Below, in pieces: positions 12,896 through 23,499 of a DNA stretch of 64,000 nt; positions within the stretch are counted from its first letter, which is position 1, and the number at the start of each line of letters is the position of its first letter. A program made the position numbers and the translations under genes. Under the pieces are notes generated by a model. That model was not told where the DNA came from and ran no database searches. It saw only the letters and a list, made by a program, of their open reading frames with translations. Origin of the DNA: Limnanthes douglasii subsp. nivea (lineage: Eukaryota > Streptophyta > Magnoliopsida > Brassicales > Limnanthaceae); the NCBI GenBank assembly GCA_036936605.1, contig JAUPFV010000001.1, positions 253,014,802-253,078,801 on the forward strand, read 5' to 3'.

Positions 12896-13469
12896 GAGTA
12901 AGACTTCTAAAATATTATTTTAGAAACAATGACAATTCAACTATAGAGAACCTAAACATCGAATCTGTAATGGGTAATAACAAGTTTTTTGTGAAAGGTT
13001 ATACACATAAACAATTTAGAGTTTCATCTGTGATAAGTGTGAGACATGTTGGTCGTTACCGTAGAGGAAAAAGTTCAAAATAACTTTTAATATAATTCTC
13101 TTTAAGTGTGACATGTGTTTTTAAAGGTAACGAAAACACTGTAAGAATTTTATCTGTGAGAATCTAGAGGTGGTGACATCTCTCATGAGAGAATGAGTTC
13201 CTCTCAAATTATGATTCTTGAAATGGATAGAGCACACGACCAAAATTGTGCTAAAGTTTAATGTGGATAAATGTTTGATAAAAATATGGCGTATGTAAGA
13301 TCGTCGGTTAGACCATATGGGAGGTTAGTTCAAAGTTACGACTACCATTTTTTCTGACTTAACTTTGTTATCTTTGCACTAAGGTAAATTTCAAATGGAT
13401 AGATATTTTGCTTTATGTGCAAGATTTATCTAAAAAAGATAATATATGACATTTAATCAGGTGGCAGAT

Positions 13470-14353
13470 TATTTGGAATGTTTATTAAATATGAATTAAT
13501 AGAGGAGGAGTTCAAATCATCGAAGTTGGTGAAACAACAAGTGAGAGTAGGACGTCATTGTGGCAAGAAACAAGATTGGTCGCCACGGAATGGGCTAGCA
13601 AACCTACTAGAAACTTTCGGGCAAACTCACATATTTAACACGTCAGCACTTTCTAAAATGTGTACACTCGACTTGGTCGCGACTGGCCTAAGGTTAATCG
13701 TGGTGAAGTCAAGTTCGTCGTGATCAGCTCTAGGTTGGTCGCAACCAACTTCAAATTTCAACATTTATTCATCAAGATAATTATATCAACGGGACGTTTG
13801 TCGCGACCATAATAGGATTAATCGGGACAAATTCAGAACATATGTTTTTTTTTCGGAGGGAACCCGCAGCCGCTACTCAGAGTGCAATGAGTGCGCACAG
13901 GGTAAACCCTCAATCTGACGCGATAGCCTGCAAACTAATTCAGAACATATGTGTTCTTATGAAAGCTAGGTTTTTCAGAAAATGCACCCTTTGAAGGGGT
14001 CTGTGTAACTTTACATATTGTATTCTGAATGATTATAACTTTTGGGAAGGGTCTAATGAACTCTTTGTATGTTGCTAAATCTCTCAAATTCTCTAGTAAA
14101 TGAAATCACTCTCAAAATTTCAAATTTTGTTAAACTTGATTCAAAAATTTCAATTCTTTATAATGTGAATTTATAAACTTATTATATAAAAAAAAATAGA
14201 AGTTTTTTTTAAAAAATTATTTAAAAAATAAAAACCATAATTCTGTAGGTCTCAAACTTCATTCAATGTTTTGACAATTTTTAGGTAACTAGTCTAGAAT
14301 TTTGGGTTAACTTATTGGAGTAAATGTTGAGCATAACTGTTTATTTTCTAACA
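13470..14353 (+). repeat. 3' LTR of the 9.1-14.4 kb copia element
   Basis: It aligns with 9075-9948 and carries a 92-bp SINE insertion plus target duplication that the 5' LTR lacks. It ends CTAACA like its partner. The open frame 13478-13723 lies entirely in the LTR and is not a gene. Confidence 0.7.
13845..13936 (-). mobile_element. 5'-truncated SINE in the 3' LTR
   Basis: A GC-richer 92-bp block is flanked by perfect 15-bp direct repeats, AATTCAGAACATATG, at 13830-13844 and 13937-13951. It starts with nine T, so on the minus strand it ends in poly(A). The minus strand reads AGTTTGCAGGCTATCGCGTC, then GTTTACCCTGTGCGCAC, then GAGTAGCGGCTGCGGGTTCC and the A tail, which I recognise as the 3' half of an Au-like plant SINE. 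The tRNA-derived head with the A and B boxes is missing. The GTTTGCAGGCT word is shared with the SINE at 41.6 kb. Confidence 0.8.
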
Positions 14354-16500
14354 ATTAATATATTTAATGCTTTTAAGGTAAATTAAACGAATTATTTCGA
14401 CATTTTTTATTAATTTTCAATTTGATATCATTCGTTCAATTCTACTTATACGTGTACCAGGAGAGAACAAAAGTGGTATAATCTTCTATCAAGAAGGTCA
14501 AGACAACGCGTATCTTTATCTTTACGCTGAATTAATGATTAAAATAATGACCACGTTTTCCTACTTTTATTATTTATTTGGTCGAGAATCTTATTATTAA
14601 ATTAAAAGTTAGTGCCTTGTTTGTGCCCGAAGTAATAATATTTATTTTCTTCAAGGAACCTACGAAGTAACAACACCTAAACATGCAGTCTCTTGATTCA
14701 CTTCCATTATGGATTAAAGCGTGTCACCATTATCCAATTAAAATATTATATATTTAAGTCCATTTGATACTCGTAAAATAAATATCCCCTAAAACGAATG
14801 AAAAATAAATTTGTATCTGGATGACTTTTATATGAGCAAGGCTAGGGTGACTCTCGTGATAAATAAATAAACAAACATTATACGGCTATATATAAACAGT
14901 AAGTCGTCTCTACCTTATCAAGCTTAAGCTTAATGACATATAGTTTTTGGATTTTTAAAAGTCGGTTATAGCTTCTGTATTATCTATTTTGGTGACCTGG
15001 TTTATGATCTTTCAAAGCTCCGTCGATAGTTTTTGTATTGCCCATTTTAAATAAAGTTAACAAGTTTATTAAATAAGTTTAGTTTTTTTAAATAAGAAAT
15101 CAAAAGATTAATTTTATCAAAAATAAATGGTTGGAAGATTATTTATCACAAGAGTTATTAGTCAACACATGCATAAAAACTAATAAAATTAAAAACTACC
15201 AACAAATTTTTAAAAATCTAAAAAAATTATATATCACCAAATTCCATAGTACAAAAATGATTCACAGTTCAAAACCTATTTTATAAAATTATAGTTGAAA
15301 CCCATGTGAAGCGGTTATGGTTGAAATTAATATTTATTATAATAGTTAATTTGTGAATATATTTCAGATAGATATTAATATATAAAAATAATAATGATAA
15401 ATGATTATAAAAAAGGTAATATAATACATTAATAGTGATATTAGATAAAAGTCTGTCTTGTTATTTATAGGAAATATTTAAATATAACTATTTTATTTTT
15501 ATTTTTAAAAAATATTAATAGAATTAGATAAATCATATTGCACTTTTAGAACGGATTAGGTTATTATATATTTTTGGATTTTTCGGTGTCAGATTTTAGA
15601 CAGGTTTTCTATTTATAAAAGAAAATTTTATCAAATCATTTTTATAGCTTTTTCGTTTTTTTATTTTATTTTTTATTCATTAAATTTTGTTAAAAAACTT
15701 ATCTCCAAAGTTTGTGATTTTTCAAATCCCATTTCATAAAATGATTAAGGTTCCTCGTACAAGCATAATGGTATAAATTTTTTTATATTTCGTTTTTTTA
15801 TACTTTATGTTATTTAAGTCTGATAATATGAATTAGAAAAATCGAGTCCTATATTTTTAGTTGTTTGTTTGATGATTTGATGGTTGAATAGTGTGCTATT
15901 CATAGATCTACGTTTAGGATACTTGTCTGTCAATATTGTGAAAGATTTGAGTGATTTAGGTCCAAAGTTTGGGTTGGATTCTTTGGTTCGTAATCGAACA
16001 CATCATGCGATGAGCCTGATGTTCCTCGCGACACCCGTGTGATTATCGTGTTGTTCATCACATGATGTATGTGATTATCATGTTCTTCATCATATAGTTT
16101 GTGAGAAAATATGTTAGTTTATCATCACTGAGTATGCAATAAAGATGAACCTTTGTTGCATCAAATACATGACTATTTATGTTTTTTTAACTCGTGTCGT
16201 GTGATACCAATACACTACCTATAGAGTTTTAAAGTAAATAGTTTGTGTATAATTTTATTAGCTTTAGTTTTGGTTATAATTTATTTATAAACTAGTAATT
16301 TTTAAAAACAATGGTGAGACATAAAATTAGTAGTATAGAGTGCTCGTCTGAAGTACCACATTCAGAATCGCGAGAGACAAGTTACGATGTCATGAAACTT
16401 ATCACAGTGCGTGACACAATAACCTAACTTAACGTTGCCAAGTTATACTTATACATTTGGACTCGAACAAAGATCTTACTCAATCTTCTCTTTTTATTAT
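14354..16500. other. AT-rich intergenic stretch
   Basis: No long open frame or clear element is visible. The last 500 bases may include N-terminal remains of the plant mobile domain relic that follows, but no motif is good enough to say so. Confidence 0.35.
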
Positions 16501-16529
16501 GTGTCTTTCAAGCTCGGCTGTCACTACAA

Positions 16530-17930
16530 TGTTTTATTATGTACCATACCATTTTACGATCCGATCTTAGTCACCATACCAGATTTAGAGCGGACGTTAT
16601 AAGGATGCCAGTCGGGCCTCTTACAAACTGCCTTGCCTGATGGTATACTAAGATTAACTTAATTGAGGCAATCTCAAGCATTGGCATGAAGATATACATT
16701 TTTCCCATTTTTTGGTGAGATGACGATGACCTTGGACGATGTTCACGCGATTGTGAGCTTCCCATAAAAAGTATAATTTTTTCTCTTATCGAGTACGTTA
16801 GTAAAGGTGAGAGGGTAATGGTTGTATCTGCCATGATTGGTATTTGACCGACCTACCTTAGTATAGAGCTTAAAAGGACAGATAGTAGGGGTAGTAAATG
16901 CGTTCGTCTTTCATGGTTACGTGAGACTTTTGCTAGTAGTTGTTATCAGAATAATATTTTCACCGACTACCGGGTTAGACTTGAAATCCATGTTTATATC
17001 TTATATATCTTAGGTAGTTTAAAATTGGTCAAAAAGACTATAAATATTATTTCCCTCAATTATTTATAGTTCATCCATCAGTACGCTATGATTTATAGGA
17101 GTAAATAGGTCATATGGTCTTGACCCAGTTATACCATGTCTTTGGATATAGTTCGCTCTCTGGTAGTGATTGTATATGTGGGTTTATCGTGATGTTTGAG
17201 ACTTGGGTTTTATTTTTTATCATTATCCTTGGATAACGGCTACGATATACAGTAACTATGCTATCACCTTACCAGATACGTGTCGATATAGACCGTAGAG
17301 TGTTTGCTCAAACCAAACTATTCAAGATAATATTTGACACATCATTTTTTCATTTCGAGAGACCGATGTAAGTTCCAATTAATATTTTATAATCTTAATT
17401 TATTTATTTATATTTAATATGAATTAAATATATCTTAAATTTTTAACAATGTTGTGGATTAACTTCTAACCTTATGCGTATCTATGATTTGTTCAACTAT
17501 TTTATGAGATTACTTGGATCGATCATATATTGACGTCTTGGAACATCGTTGAAGCTTATTATCCGCTTCACGTGACATGAAAGTTAGGTCATTTCAAATG
17601 GTACCATCTGATTAGAACCTCATTTTTCCAAGACTGGTAGACTTACTAGAGCTAGGTTTTATTAGGATGAAATCATTTGGGCTACTTGGTAGACTCATAT
17701 TTTCAGTCTCATTATAGAGGTCTTCGGAACAATGATAGGCTAGATAGTACGGACCCGTTGTACCCTATTTGGGGTATGACTAACTTGTGGTTTGTAATGG
17801 GTAACACATATTCATTCAGGCTAGATATCTATATGTTTTGGCGATCCCTACATCGAGTACGTATCATCGGGACAACTCATATAAGAGTTAGGATCGGATT
17901 CTTGAGATTGAGGGAAGTCATGATATGATG
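16530..17930 (+). pseudogene. Plant mobile domain (PMD) protein relic
   Basis: Near 16690-16750 the plus strand reads TFFPFFGEMTMTLDDVHAIV, which matches the F-x-x-GEMT-TLDDV signature of the plant mobile domain (aminotransferase-like/MAIN family). A second block near 17110-17220 (LTQLYH followed by ICGFIVMFETWVL) resembles the later PMD segment in which a tyrosine-rich helix precedes a G-(A/P)-L-x-LLQ-W motif. The open frame 17677-17928 may be its C-terminal part, but that is uncertain. Several stops and frame changes show it is dead. PMD genes in plants occur both as host genes and inside transposons. Confidence 0.5.
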
Positions 17931-18224
17931 ACAATTGAGGAAAGGTTATAGTGCTTAGATGAGTGTTACCTTCTTATGCACTACTATGGATGTCATGTGT
18001 TTTTTACTTTATTACATATATCATTATATTATTTTTATTTTGTTAGGACGAATATTATCTTATTAAGATATTTATATCTTGTTATGACTTTTACAAACTT
18101 TTTATAATTTTTACGATCTTGTTATGACATTTACAATCTTTTATTGTCTTATATTTGTTTTTTATTTATCTTTATGAACAAAATGGCCATACACTTCAAT
18201 ATGAGAAGACTATGTTTTACCTAA

Positions 18225-18450
18225 ATCGCATGCCATGTGTGATATGTATCCCTCTAAAAACAATTAGACTGATATTGCACAATGATTGTGATATATACGA
18301 TTTTATTCGCACATAATCCGCGATATCAGTCCTCAGAAAAAAAATTAAGGCAAAAGAATACCTTTTGGTCGCACTTTGAGCACGATATATGAGAAAAATA
18401 ATATATATAATCTGTGATATCATTCCTCGGAAAACAAATTAGGGCCAAAA
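18225..18450. repeat. Short degenerate tandem repeat, about 97 bp period
   Basis: The words GATATCAGTCCTCAGAAAAA (18322) and GATATCATTCCTCGGAAAAC (18417) are followed by the same AAATTARGGC-AAA segment. A weaker third copy (GATATGTATCCCTCTAAAAAC) lies near 18240. The open frames over it have no domain. Confidence 0.45.
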
Positions 18451-19480
18451 CATGAAACATTAACCATAAGTTACAAATATTGAACTTAAAAAAAACATCA
18501 TTCAATATTAATACAAGATGAGAATAACATACAAAAATAACATTTAACATGAAATGACATTAAATATGAAATAATTTTAGTCATTTTGTATCCTTCTTTA
18601 AATTCGCAACCTTCAATGGATGTGCAGTTTATTAAAAGATATGATTTTTCAACGACGTGCTCCTCCACATAATCTATCATATATTTTGTAATGAAATTAG
18701 TAATTTTAAAACGAAACATGTTGAACACCTTTCCTAACTTTGTACCAGAGGTCGAACACCCGAACCATTGGTTCCTATTTTAAATTTTTGAACCTACTAG
18801 ATACTTCTTCACGAATTTTAAAAATCAGACAAAGAGTGGAACCACGCCCATAAATATAGTACATTATACACACAAACTCATCAAAAAAACTCATCGATAG
18901 TCTCATCCGACTTTCTTATTTTTACAAACTTGACGGCTTACAACAAGTGGCTGTCTTCTTGGATAGTTCATTTTATATAGAAGATAAAGCATGTTTTTTA
19001 TTTATGTTATTTTGTATATGAATAAATATGTCATGCTTGAGTAGCAATATAAAACGAAGTAAATAATAAAGTTGGAGGGAAATTGTCTTTAGCAGAAAAT
19101 TAAAATTGGCGAGAAATCCTATTTAGTGGAAAACTAATTTTATTTACTAGGCATTTTATTATCTTCATGCGTGATGAATACGATATAATATTTGTATATC
19201 ACTAAACATATAAGATATGCTACTTAGTTGAGAAAACTAAACTAAACAAATTAATACTAACATAACATAATTAAGTTCTTACATAACATAAAAAATCAAA
19301 CAGTACATAATCAAGTTCGAGATTGAATTGACATAATAAAACTATATGTAAATAAGTTTGAAAATAAAATGTAACATAATCACACATCTTTGGTCATATC
19401 GGTTGGTATTACTTTTTCATTATATATCGATGTGAAGACCTTTTTGATTTGGGTATATTTGTTGAATCTTATCAAGTATG
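18451..19480. other. Intergenic, possible MULE end
   Basis: Mostly unrecognised. The stretch 19072-19125 (GGAGGGAAATTG followed by TTGGCGAGAAA) resembles the reverse complement of 53667-53690 in the MuDR-like element, so a terminal piece of a related element may lie here. Confidence 0.3.
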
Positions 19481-19669
19481 AGATTTTTCAAGCATTTCTT
19501 TCTTCAGGTATGGAACCGAATCCATACGGAATATAATTTTGGCAATGGTACATCTGGAACCATAAAAACTTATATAATTAAATTTAAAAATTAGAAAAAT
19601 ATTAAAAATTAAAAAAATATATTATTTATATTCATACGTTTGCGAAATGGATATCATATACAAAATAAA

Positions 19670-20060
19670 TTCCAACATCTTTCATAAGTGTCGAAAGGGG
19701 TGAGCAACCACATCACACTGATACATAAAAGATTGTAGATATAGATATGTTCTATAACATATTGATATTAAGTGGCTATCACTAATCTGATGTCAGGTAA
19801 TATCATCCAATAATGACTACCCGAATAACTTATGAACCAAGCTAACCCATGTACTAATTCATCTAAAATATATATTGAACCATATACTTCCAACCAAAAA
19901 ACTTGTTGGTCATTAAATTCGAAGATCAAACCTCTTCTAGCGGAAACTTAATTTTCCTTTTGATCGTAGATAACTCTCGATCTGGTTCGAATAATCATAT
20001 TTTTGTCTGGTACAATGTCTTCTACGTTAAGAATAAATGCATGTAAAAAATTCGGAATGT
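19670..20060 (-). pseudogene. OTU-like cysteine protease domain, inactivated
   Basis: The minus-strand frame runs from IPNFLHAFILNVEDIV through RRGLIFEFNDQQVF and LEVYGS to DELVHGLAWF and WMILPDIRLVIAT, with a stop after the first third and another near the end. This order matches plant OTU domains in MULE-type proteins (a D-G-N-C-G-F-R catalytic motif, then R-x-x-L-x-x-E-L, Y-G, and W-M-x-x-P-D-x-G-x-x-I-A). Where D-G-N-C should stand the sequence reads D-K-N-M, so the catalytic cysteine is gone. I infer it was the C-terminal domain of the neighbouring transposase, because it is on the same strand and downstream. Confidence 0.5.
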
Positions 20061-21550
20061 ATTTAGCGTACACATTTACATTTCCGTTCTTACTATATTT
20101 TTTCATTGAAATACTTTTTTGTGGGAGATTTGGGTACTACAAAGGGACATCTTTTCAGGCACTCATGATACATATCTACCAGGTGTGATAGCGCTCTCGG
20201 TTACCTCAGTGAGATGTTGAAAATAATAGTTTTTCATGTTTTGTCGATTGGTTTTGACCGAATTGTTTTCAAAATTTAGTAATAACCGGTTTTTGGGGCT
20301 CTATTGAATATTTGTATTGGGGTTTTAGGATTTGTATCATCTTATTTATAATATGATCTTGAATATATGACCAGTAACCGTGGATGGAACTATCTATGAT
20401 GTATGGTTTTTCTTTATAGCATATTGACACGTATTTTTATCTCTAAAATGATATCTATTGTTTTCTAAAATATATCACAATCGTCCTTAAAAATGGACAT
20501 ATATTCTCTTATAGGGATAAATCTTTCTCAAAGGTTTAGCCAAAATAATAACAAATAGTCAGAAAAGAATAATGGAAAATATTTGATAATTCTTTTCTAC
20601 TTCACAAAATCAGATCTTTTACCTTGTGAGTTTTTTCTCCTATTTATATTACTCATTAATTTCCCCGTTACACTTAGTTGGTTACTCTTGGGCATGTCGT
20701 TAATATATGTCATGTTCTTAACCATTACATAAGCACATTTGTATATGTCGTTACACGTATCATTTTATGGTCTCATTTGCTTTGGGCGTCAAGTTTGAGC
20801 GCTCACGTTAGTGCTACTTTCGTATACAACACTATTGGGTAGAAGTTTGTATACTTGGGTTTCAAGCTAAGGTAGTTGGTTAACACTTCTATCAGGTAAT
20901 ATATTGATCTCGTCTCAAATAACTTTAATCTCCTTAAATTATTTTTGGTTTATTCGTCTCGTCTGTGCTTGTCTTATCGAGAATGGTGTTTTGTCTCTTT
21001 ATTAATCTATTCGTCTATTCTTGTTGTTGATTTGTTTAGTTTTATTCATACTCGTCTTTCATAGATAGTTGCCTCATCTTATCATTGGTCGTCCATTAAA
21101 TAGACAATTTTATACTACTTGCAAACTATTTTTAGATGGTTACTATATATTATATCTTACTTTATTATTATAAGGATCATACCTAGTTCGTATATCCTTA
21201 TCATATTCTTTCCATCATTGTTATTTCACATATACAAGGCAACCCGTATGTTTTTCGAACACCACATCCACATGCTACTCGATCTAAGCTTATATATCTA
21301 GTCGGTTCATTAATCTTCTCGATTATATATATATGATCGCAATGAATAAATTACTATTTAAATCATCAGATATATAAATTTTATGTGTATGTTTGATGAT
21401 CAAACAACTTATGAACTTTGGTCCATAAAAGTTGACAAATTAGTTACTTAAAACCAATGTATCATTTTAAGGATGCGTAAGTGCCCTCAACCCTATAAAA
21501 ATGAAATTTTATGATTATAATATTGATTTTTTATATAAAAGTTATAAAAT

Positions 21551-21813
21551 TCAAAAGAAAAATCTTACTAACTGAATTTTTGTTCTGTTACTTAAATATT
21601 TAATCTCGTTCTTGAAGTAATTAATAAATTTTTCCTCGTACTTTGGTATCAATGAATTCATAATATAATTTATAGCCTTTGGATAGAAGGTAAAGACTTC
21701 GCTTAATGATGTTAGATTTACGTTGTCCTCTTCATGTGTTTTCTTTGACAATGGAGTTATAGAATTTCATAATATCCTCAGTAACATCTCATTTTACCAT
21801 CACGTTTTTTGTT

Positions 21814-21877
<64 letters not shown>

Positions 21878-22770
21878 TGCATAACATGTGGATTTCATCG
21901 GGAAATACGTCTTAAATAGCTCACATTAATGCTAACTCCCAATCCGTCAAAATAACATTAGAAAATGTAGACTTATTATCAACCATCACTGCTATGAAAA
22001 TACTTAAAGCCCACAAGTACTTGGCTTGCTTCTTTGAACTCATAAATAGGAAACCAACGTAAAATTTAAGTTGTTTAAAATTACACGAACAATCTCATGA
22101 AATATCACTTTATACATAATTGTCTTGTAAGTAATATCCATAATAAGTACTTTCGGGAATGTACGTAACAAGTCAATATTTATAGGATGCGTAAAAAATA
22201 ATTTTATGATCACGTTCGTTGTATCAACTATACGAGCCACACATAGTAATTTTTATCCTTCAATTTTGTCAATAAGTATTACATTTGGGTTTGACAAGTT
22301 TATTCAACTAAATGACTTTTTACGAGTATTGTAGATGATGCGTGTGTTGGATACATTTTCAGGGTTATGAATCTTCAAACCAACATATATTTCTATACGA
22401 CATGAGCTAAGTAGCTTTAACTAACAGACTAATTCCTCTTCGTCGGCCTTGAGTCTACCGACTTACAAATGATTGTTTTAGCACATGACCGGTTTGTGGT
22501 TGTTTTTCTTGTTTACAACGGTCAGTCGCCAATATGCACCTAGCACATCAACGGGATACGCTTTTAACTGGAAGAGACAATCATATTTATTTTTGTCACA
22601 TTATCTTCACTAGATTTCAATTTATAAACAATGTACCCCTCGTATTTGTAGTATATCCTAGGACTTTTCCCACACTTACCATTATCTATAGGGTAACGAT
22701 TGTGATGAATCCTATATTTTTACTTCAAATTCAACCCATGCTTCCAACTCTAGTTTAGTTTAATACTTTA
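21551..22770 (-). pseudogene. MULE transposase relic (DNA-binding and DDE parts)
   Basis: Segment 22040-22240 encodes FPKVLIMDITYKT, the MULE signature around the first catalytic aspartate (F-P-x-V-L-x-M-D-x-T-Y-K-T). Upstream on the minus strand (22260-22770) are NPENVSNTRIIYN, as found between the binding domain and the core, and C-x-F-x-L-K followed by a W-x-L-x-V-V and N-N-H remnant of the WRKY-GCM1/FAR1 zinc finger. Downstream, 21551-21751 contains PKAINYIMNSLIPKYEEKF, matching the post-core helix region. The interval between holds a TA microsatellite. It resembles the transposase at 54.5-57.6 kb. Confidence 0.6.
21816..21873. repeat. (AT)29 microsatellite
   Basis: An uninterrupted run of AT dinucleotides, 58 bases long, the longest simple repeat in the window. 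It lies within the MULE relic. Confidence 0.95.
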
Positions 22771-22796
22771 ATATGGTAAAAATATATGTGTAATTG

Positions 22797-23051
22797 GGCA
22801 TCATATATATTGGGCTTCTAAATCCTAATAGTGAATTATTGGAATAACGAACCCCCCTCCGTGTACTGTTTACATTAACCGTTATCCATACATCATTATT
22901 TGTTCCATTATAAGATTGATTATTATTATTATTATTCATAAGTCCAGTATCCAATTGATTACATTACTTATTTAATTTGACTTATAACAACATGTGTGAA
23001 TACCCTAAATTACACATAATGACACATTTTAATTCAGGATCTGTTTTTATA
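22797..23051 (-). repeat. 3' LTR of the minus-strand copia element, internally deleted
   Basis: Both ends match the 27608-28176 copy, but the middle (roughly 27650-27980 of that copy) is missing. It includes a (ATT)n run near 22918. Open frames over it are not genes. Confidence 0.7.
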
Positions 23052-23499
23052 ATCTCTCACTTGGATCATTCATGTGTACTGAAATATATCCATCTAAATT
23101 GTGCAGTATATAACGATGTAATTCACGAATAATATTTTATTGTAAATTCATGCCATGAGATAGCTTACAATAAACCAAAGAGTTCCACCATGTCTTATGA
23201 TGCGTAATGTTAATACAATAAATCACGTTGCTAACTACCGCATTAATGAACAATGACCTTTTATGGAGTGTGTCATGATAGCATGACACATCCATAAAAT
23301 CAGAACGTGTAAACTACTCAACTAATCCTACTGAATTGAGATCGCTTAAATTCATTCAAACAATAAGGGAAATAAAAACCAAATCATTGTATTAATTAAA
23401 TTTAAAATGTATATATATATATGGTCTGCAATGATAATACAATCGGAAATATAAATATACCGCTCCTATTGAACCTAGATACCCTCAAAACTAAACACA

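Larger units (their letters stand above)
9075..14353 (+). mobile_element. Ty1/copia retrotransposon, plus strand, defective
   Basis: The order is 5' LTR (about 9075-9948), gag, integrase, reverse transcriptase, RNase H tail, 3' LTR (about 13470-14353). The two LTRs share GCTAGCAAACCTACTA, ACCAACTTCAAATTT, ACGGGACGTTT and TGTGTTCTTATGAA in the same order and both end CTAACA. GGTGGCAGAT (13460-13469), a degenerate polypurine tract, lies before the 3' LTR. Coding sequence has many stops and frameshifts, and most of the interval between the reverse transcriptase core and the RNase H end is missing. The LTRs have diverged considerably, so the insertion is old. Confidence 0.85.
19670..22770 (-). 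mobile_element. MULE transposon relic with OTU-like domain
   Basis: Read right to left, the minus strand encodes a FAR1/MULE-type DNA-binding segment (22430-22770), a MULE DDE transposase core (21551-22250) and an OTU-like protease domain (19670-20060). All are broken by stops and frameshifts. The right side is cut by a copia LTR starting at 22797. A 58-bp TA microsatellite lies inside the transposase part. No terminal inverted repeats were identified. Confidence 0.6.

Noticed and set aside
18217..18728. Three overlapping minus-strand open frames
   Set aside because: They are hydrophobic, low-complexity translations of AT-rich repeats with no domain.
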